Of a DNA stretch of 26,456 nucleotides, positions 25,098 to 26,456 are shown piece by piece (position 1 is the first letter of the stretch; each line of letters opens with the position of its first letter). Origin of the DNA: JABIBT01 sp964481835 (GTDB lineage Archaea; Nanobdellota; Nanobdellia; SCGC-AAA011-G17; PNOQ01). The stretch covers positions 1 through 26,456 of the forward strand of contig CAYZTT010000010.1 in NCBI GenBank assembly GCA_964481835.1, in the 5' to 3' direction. Below the pieces are notes generated by a model. The model searched no databases. It saw only the letters and a list, made by a program, of their open reading frames with translations, and had not been told where the DNA came from. The translations under genes and the position numbers were made by a program.

Positions 25098-25114
25098 GTG
25101 GAGAATTTTGCCGG

Positions 25115-25122
25115 TATATAAG
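25115..25122 (-). promoter_or_regulatory. TATA box for the zinc-ribbon gene
   Basis: Minus-strand CTTATATA centred about 22 nt upstream of the ATG at 25097. It supports the short start. Confidence 0.5.
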
Positions 25123-25159
25123 ACTATGCTATTTTTGGATATAACGCATGCCATATACT

Positions 25160-25198
25160 CGCCGCAGGCGACAAGGAGCGTAGCGACGAAGAGTTGAC
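25160..25198. repeat. GC-rich GAGCG-type intergenic repeat
   Basis: This short stretch is far richer in G+C than its surroundings. It contains a TCGCC-TGC-GGCGA hairpin and GGAGCGTAGCGACGAAGAG. It shares GCAGGCG and AAGGAGCG pieces with the stretch at 25641-25678. It lies between two minus-strand genes. Confidence 0.45.
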
Positions 25199-25209
25199 AG
25201 ACCTTTTTT

Positions 25210-25524
25210 CTAATCTTTTTCTACTGCTCCAGGTAATGGTGTCCCCATTATTAGTTCGAGGTCTCCTCGAGGTATTGCTTTGAGATCCTCTTGATAATTC
25301 AGTAGAATATCAAAATCTGGCATGACTATTTTTCTACCAAATAGTCCTCCTTCTCCTCTGAAATGTCTTCCGACTATTTCAGGAGTTTCACCTTGTCTGA
25401 TGTGGGCCAGGATTCCCATTTCACCTAGTTCAGGATTCTCAAATATATATGCCTCGTAGTGGTCTTCTTGAGGATTTCCTAATACATATAGCCTTCCTTG
25501 ATAAGGTATTGGATTATTTGTCAT
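25210..25524 (-). CDS. Hypothetical protein, 104 aa
   Basis: I do not recognise the family. The protein is soluble and mostly beta-rich at the start (MTNNPIPYQGRLYVLGNP, YEAYIFENPELGEMGI), with a later Gly-rich turn (RHFRGEGGLFGRKIV) and an acidic end. No signal peptide, TM or Cys is present. It is supported by a good archaeal SD, AAGGTGAT, with its GGTGAT at 25530-25535, 5 nt before the ATG, and by a TATA-like TTTATATTA further upstream. It is the last ordinary gene before the repeat-bounded cassette. Confidence 0.6.
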   Translation of the reverse strand: MTNNPIPYQGRLYVLGNPQEDHYEAYIFENPELGEMGILAHIRQGETPEIVGRHFRGEGGLFGRKIVMPDFDILLNYQEDLKAIPRGDLELIMGTPLPGAVEKD

Positions 25525-25589
25525 TTCACATCACCTTGAAATGGGTTGAAGTAGCATAATATAAAGATTACTAATAAAAAAAGGTCCGC

Positions 25590-25616
25590 CCATTGTATAT
25601 AACCCCTGTTATACGC
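25590..25616. repeat. 27-bp direct repeat, left copy
   Basis: Matches 26401-26427 at 22 of 27 positions without gaps, sharing the exact core CTGTTATACGC. It bounds the left side of the metalloprotease cassette. Confidence 0.65.
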
Positions 25617-25621
25617 CCCGA

Positions 25622-25640
25622 ACAAAATCTTTGATTTTGT
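25622..25640. repeat. Perfect hairpin at cassette left end
   Basis: ACAAAATC-TTT-GATTTTGT is an 8-bp stem with a 3-nt loop. It lies directly inside the left direct repeat, downstream of the metalloprotease gene. No T-run follows, so a bacterial-type terminator is not suggested. Confidence 0.6.
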
Positions 25641-25678
25641 GAGAGCCTGCAAGGCGTGGCGCGACTGAAAGGAGCGAG
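25641..25678. repeat. GC-rich GAGCG-type repeat at cassette left end
   Basis: It contains GCCT-GCA-AGGC (a 4-bp stem), the near-palindrome GTGGCGCGAC and GGAGCGAG. It is similar in style and partly in sequence to 25160-25198. Between the 104-aa gene start and the metalloprotease stop (25525-25696) there is no ORF, only these repeats. Confidence 0.45.
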
Positions 25679-25692
25679 TAGAAAGATAGTGC
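25679..25692. repeat. 14-bp inverted repeat, left arm
   Basis: TAGAAAGATAGTGC is the exact reverse complement of 26390-26403. The arms lie just outside the metalloprotease gene on both sides. Confidence 0.8.
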
Positions 25693-25696
25693 GTAC

Positions 25697-26335
25697 TTAT
25701 TTTTTAGAAGGTTTTTGGAAATTTTTATAACTCAAATCAAAACCATAAATTTCCTCAAATTTTTTAACAAATTTTTCTTCAGAATCAATCTCTTTTAGAG
25801 ATTTAATTAAATTCAAGAGTTTTTGCTTGCCAAATTTTTTTGCCAAAAATTCAACAGCAAATCCAGATTCATTATAAACTGCTGAATTTTTGTTTTCGTG
25901 AGAATAATGTTGCAAAAACTCTTTTAACTGGTTGGGTTTCTTTTTGGTTTTGTTTTGGTCAGACAAATATATTGCGACACCTTCCCATAACCAATCTGGC
26001 TCACTCTTAAAACCTGATGCAATCAAGAAAAATGCGTGAGCCAACTCATGTTTGATTAAACGAAAATATTCATCATCTGAATAGGTGTGGCAACTTTCTT
26101 TTTCATAAATATCTTTATCCAAAACAAAAACATCTTGATTATTAACCCAACCAACAATCCAATCCGCAGTTTCCATCCCGCGCAATTTGTTGATTGTATT
26201 TCTATCTTTTACAAGAAAAATTCTTGGTTTATTTCTTTTCCAATTCAAACCGAAAAAATCATCAAGTTCTTTCATTGATTTATCATAGATTTTTTCCAAG
26301 AATTTTTCATCGCGGGATTGGATTGTGAATATCAT
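25697..26335 (-). CDS. Cytoplasmic gluzincin-type metalloprotease-like protein
   Basis: This 212-aa protein has no signal peptide. A zinc site HELAH (96-100) is followed 18 residues later by Glu118 in PDWLWEGVAIYLS, the gluzincin arrangement (HExxH ... E) seen in the peptidase MA-like superfamily. The N-terminal part (FTIQSRDEKFLEKIYDKS, PRIFLVKDRNTIN) and the C-terminal helices (ESGFAVEFLAKKFGKQKL, KKFEEIYGFDL) fit that family too. All three ligands and the catalytic Glu97 are present. Lys is coded almost only by AAA, unlike the neighbouring genes that use much AAG, and the gene is bounded by direct and inverted repeats, both suggesting recent acquisition. The substrate is unknown. No clear SD was seen; TTTTAATTAAA upstream (about 26355-26366) may serve as a TATA box. 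Confidence 0.8.
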   Translation of the reverse strand: MIFTIQSRDEKFLEKIYDKSMKELDDFFGLNWKRNKPRIFLVKDRNTINKLRGMETADWIVGWVNNQDVFVLDKDIYEKESCHTYSDDEYFRLIKHELAHAFFLIASGFKSEPDWLWEGVAIYLSDQNKTKKKPNQLKEFLQHYSHENKNSAVYNESGFAVEFLAKKFGKQKLLNLIKSLKEIDSEEKFVKKFEEIYGFDLSYKNFQKPSKK

Positions 26336-26389
26336 AATATAAGAAAAATTTGTTTAATTAAAAACCTTCGTATTTTAACACCCCTTTTA

Positions 26390-26403
26390 GCACTATCTTT
26401 CTA
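26390..26403. repeat. 14-bp inverted repeat, right arm
   Basis: GCACTATCTTTCTA is the exact reverse complement of 25679-25692. Confidence 0.8.
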
Positions 26404-26427
26404 TTGCGTATAATCGCTGTTATACGC
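26401..26427. repeat. 27-bp direct repeat, right copy, with internal palindrome
   Basis: Direct repeat partner of 25590-25616, 811 bp away. This copy contains GCGTATAA-tcgctg-TTATACGC, an 8-bp palindrome that is degraded in the left copy. The last 29 bases of the window hold no gene. Confidence 0.65.
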
Positions 26428-26456
26428 GTCTGTTAAGACCGAGCCATAGTCTGCAA

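Noticed and set aside
25622..25640. Rho-independent-type terminator
   Set aside because: The hairpin is AT-rich and not followed by a T-run on either strand, and archaeal termination does not need it.

Overview
The window is a compact, AT-rich archaeal chromosome segment. Archaeal markers are a proteasome beta subunit with its catalytic Thr, the KH/beta-CASP RNase and termination factor aCPSF1/FttA, an A1:U72 initiator tRNA without an encoded CCA, type-2 RNase HII, and TTTATAAA-type TATA boxes about 26-28 nt upstream of many start codons (leaderless transcripts). A smaller set of genes has Shine-Dalgarno sites (GGTGAT, GAGGT, AAGGAGGG). The Cys-rich, N-glycosylation-rich surface proteins and many small orphan proteins resemble those of DPANN archaea (Woesearchaeota/Pacearchaeota-like). 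That placement is an inference.

Region 1 (1-5263, +) is a surface/secretome locus. It holds the 3' part of a metzincin protease (M64-like) that ends in a Cys-rich module and a Hint (intein-fold) domain, followed by two tandem paralogous Cys-rich membrane proteins that share a 105-bp perfectly identical tract. Region 2 (5277-13650) is mostly housekeeping: psmB-fttA, a small orphan, a Na+/Ca2+ exchanger-family antiporter, initiator tRNA-Met, a two-gene operon (SdpI-like membrane protein plus an anchored alpha/alpha-toroid-like protein), rnhB, a small orphan with a strong SD, and an IMP dehydrogenase with a divergent flap. Genes are tightly packed, and two convergent pairs overlap by four bases at their stop codons.

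Region 3 (13647-24162, -) is the most striking part. It appears to be an operon of a 43-codon small ORF, a 2693-aa surface protein (acidic/NET-rich stalk, beta-helix, Ig-like domains, poly-Gly hinge, helical region, one TM, cytoplasmic coiled coil), a KaiC-like ATPase with an intact Walker A and Glu-Glu pair, and a 357-aa membrane protein. The last looks like a stand-alone copy of the giant protein's C-terminal helical-TM-coiled-coil module. I propose this as a candidate undescribed membrane-spanning system in which a KaiC-type ATPase works on two proteins sharing the same cytoplasmic module.

Region 4 (24168-26456) holds small basic and zinc-ribbon proteins. It ends with a putative one-gene cassette: a gluzincin-like metalloprotease with AAA-biased Lys codons, bounded by 27-bp direct repeats, 14-bp inverted repeats, a hairpin and GC-rich GAGCG-type repeats. 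No CRISPR array, rRNA or transposase was seen.
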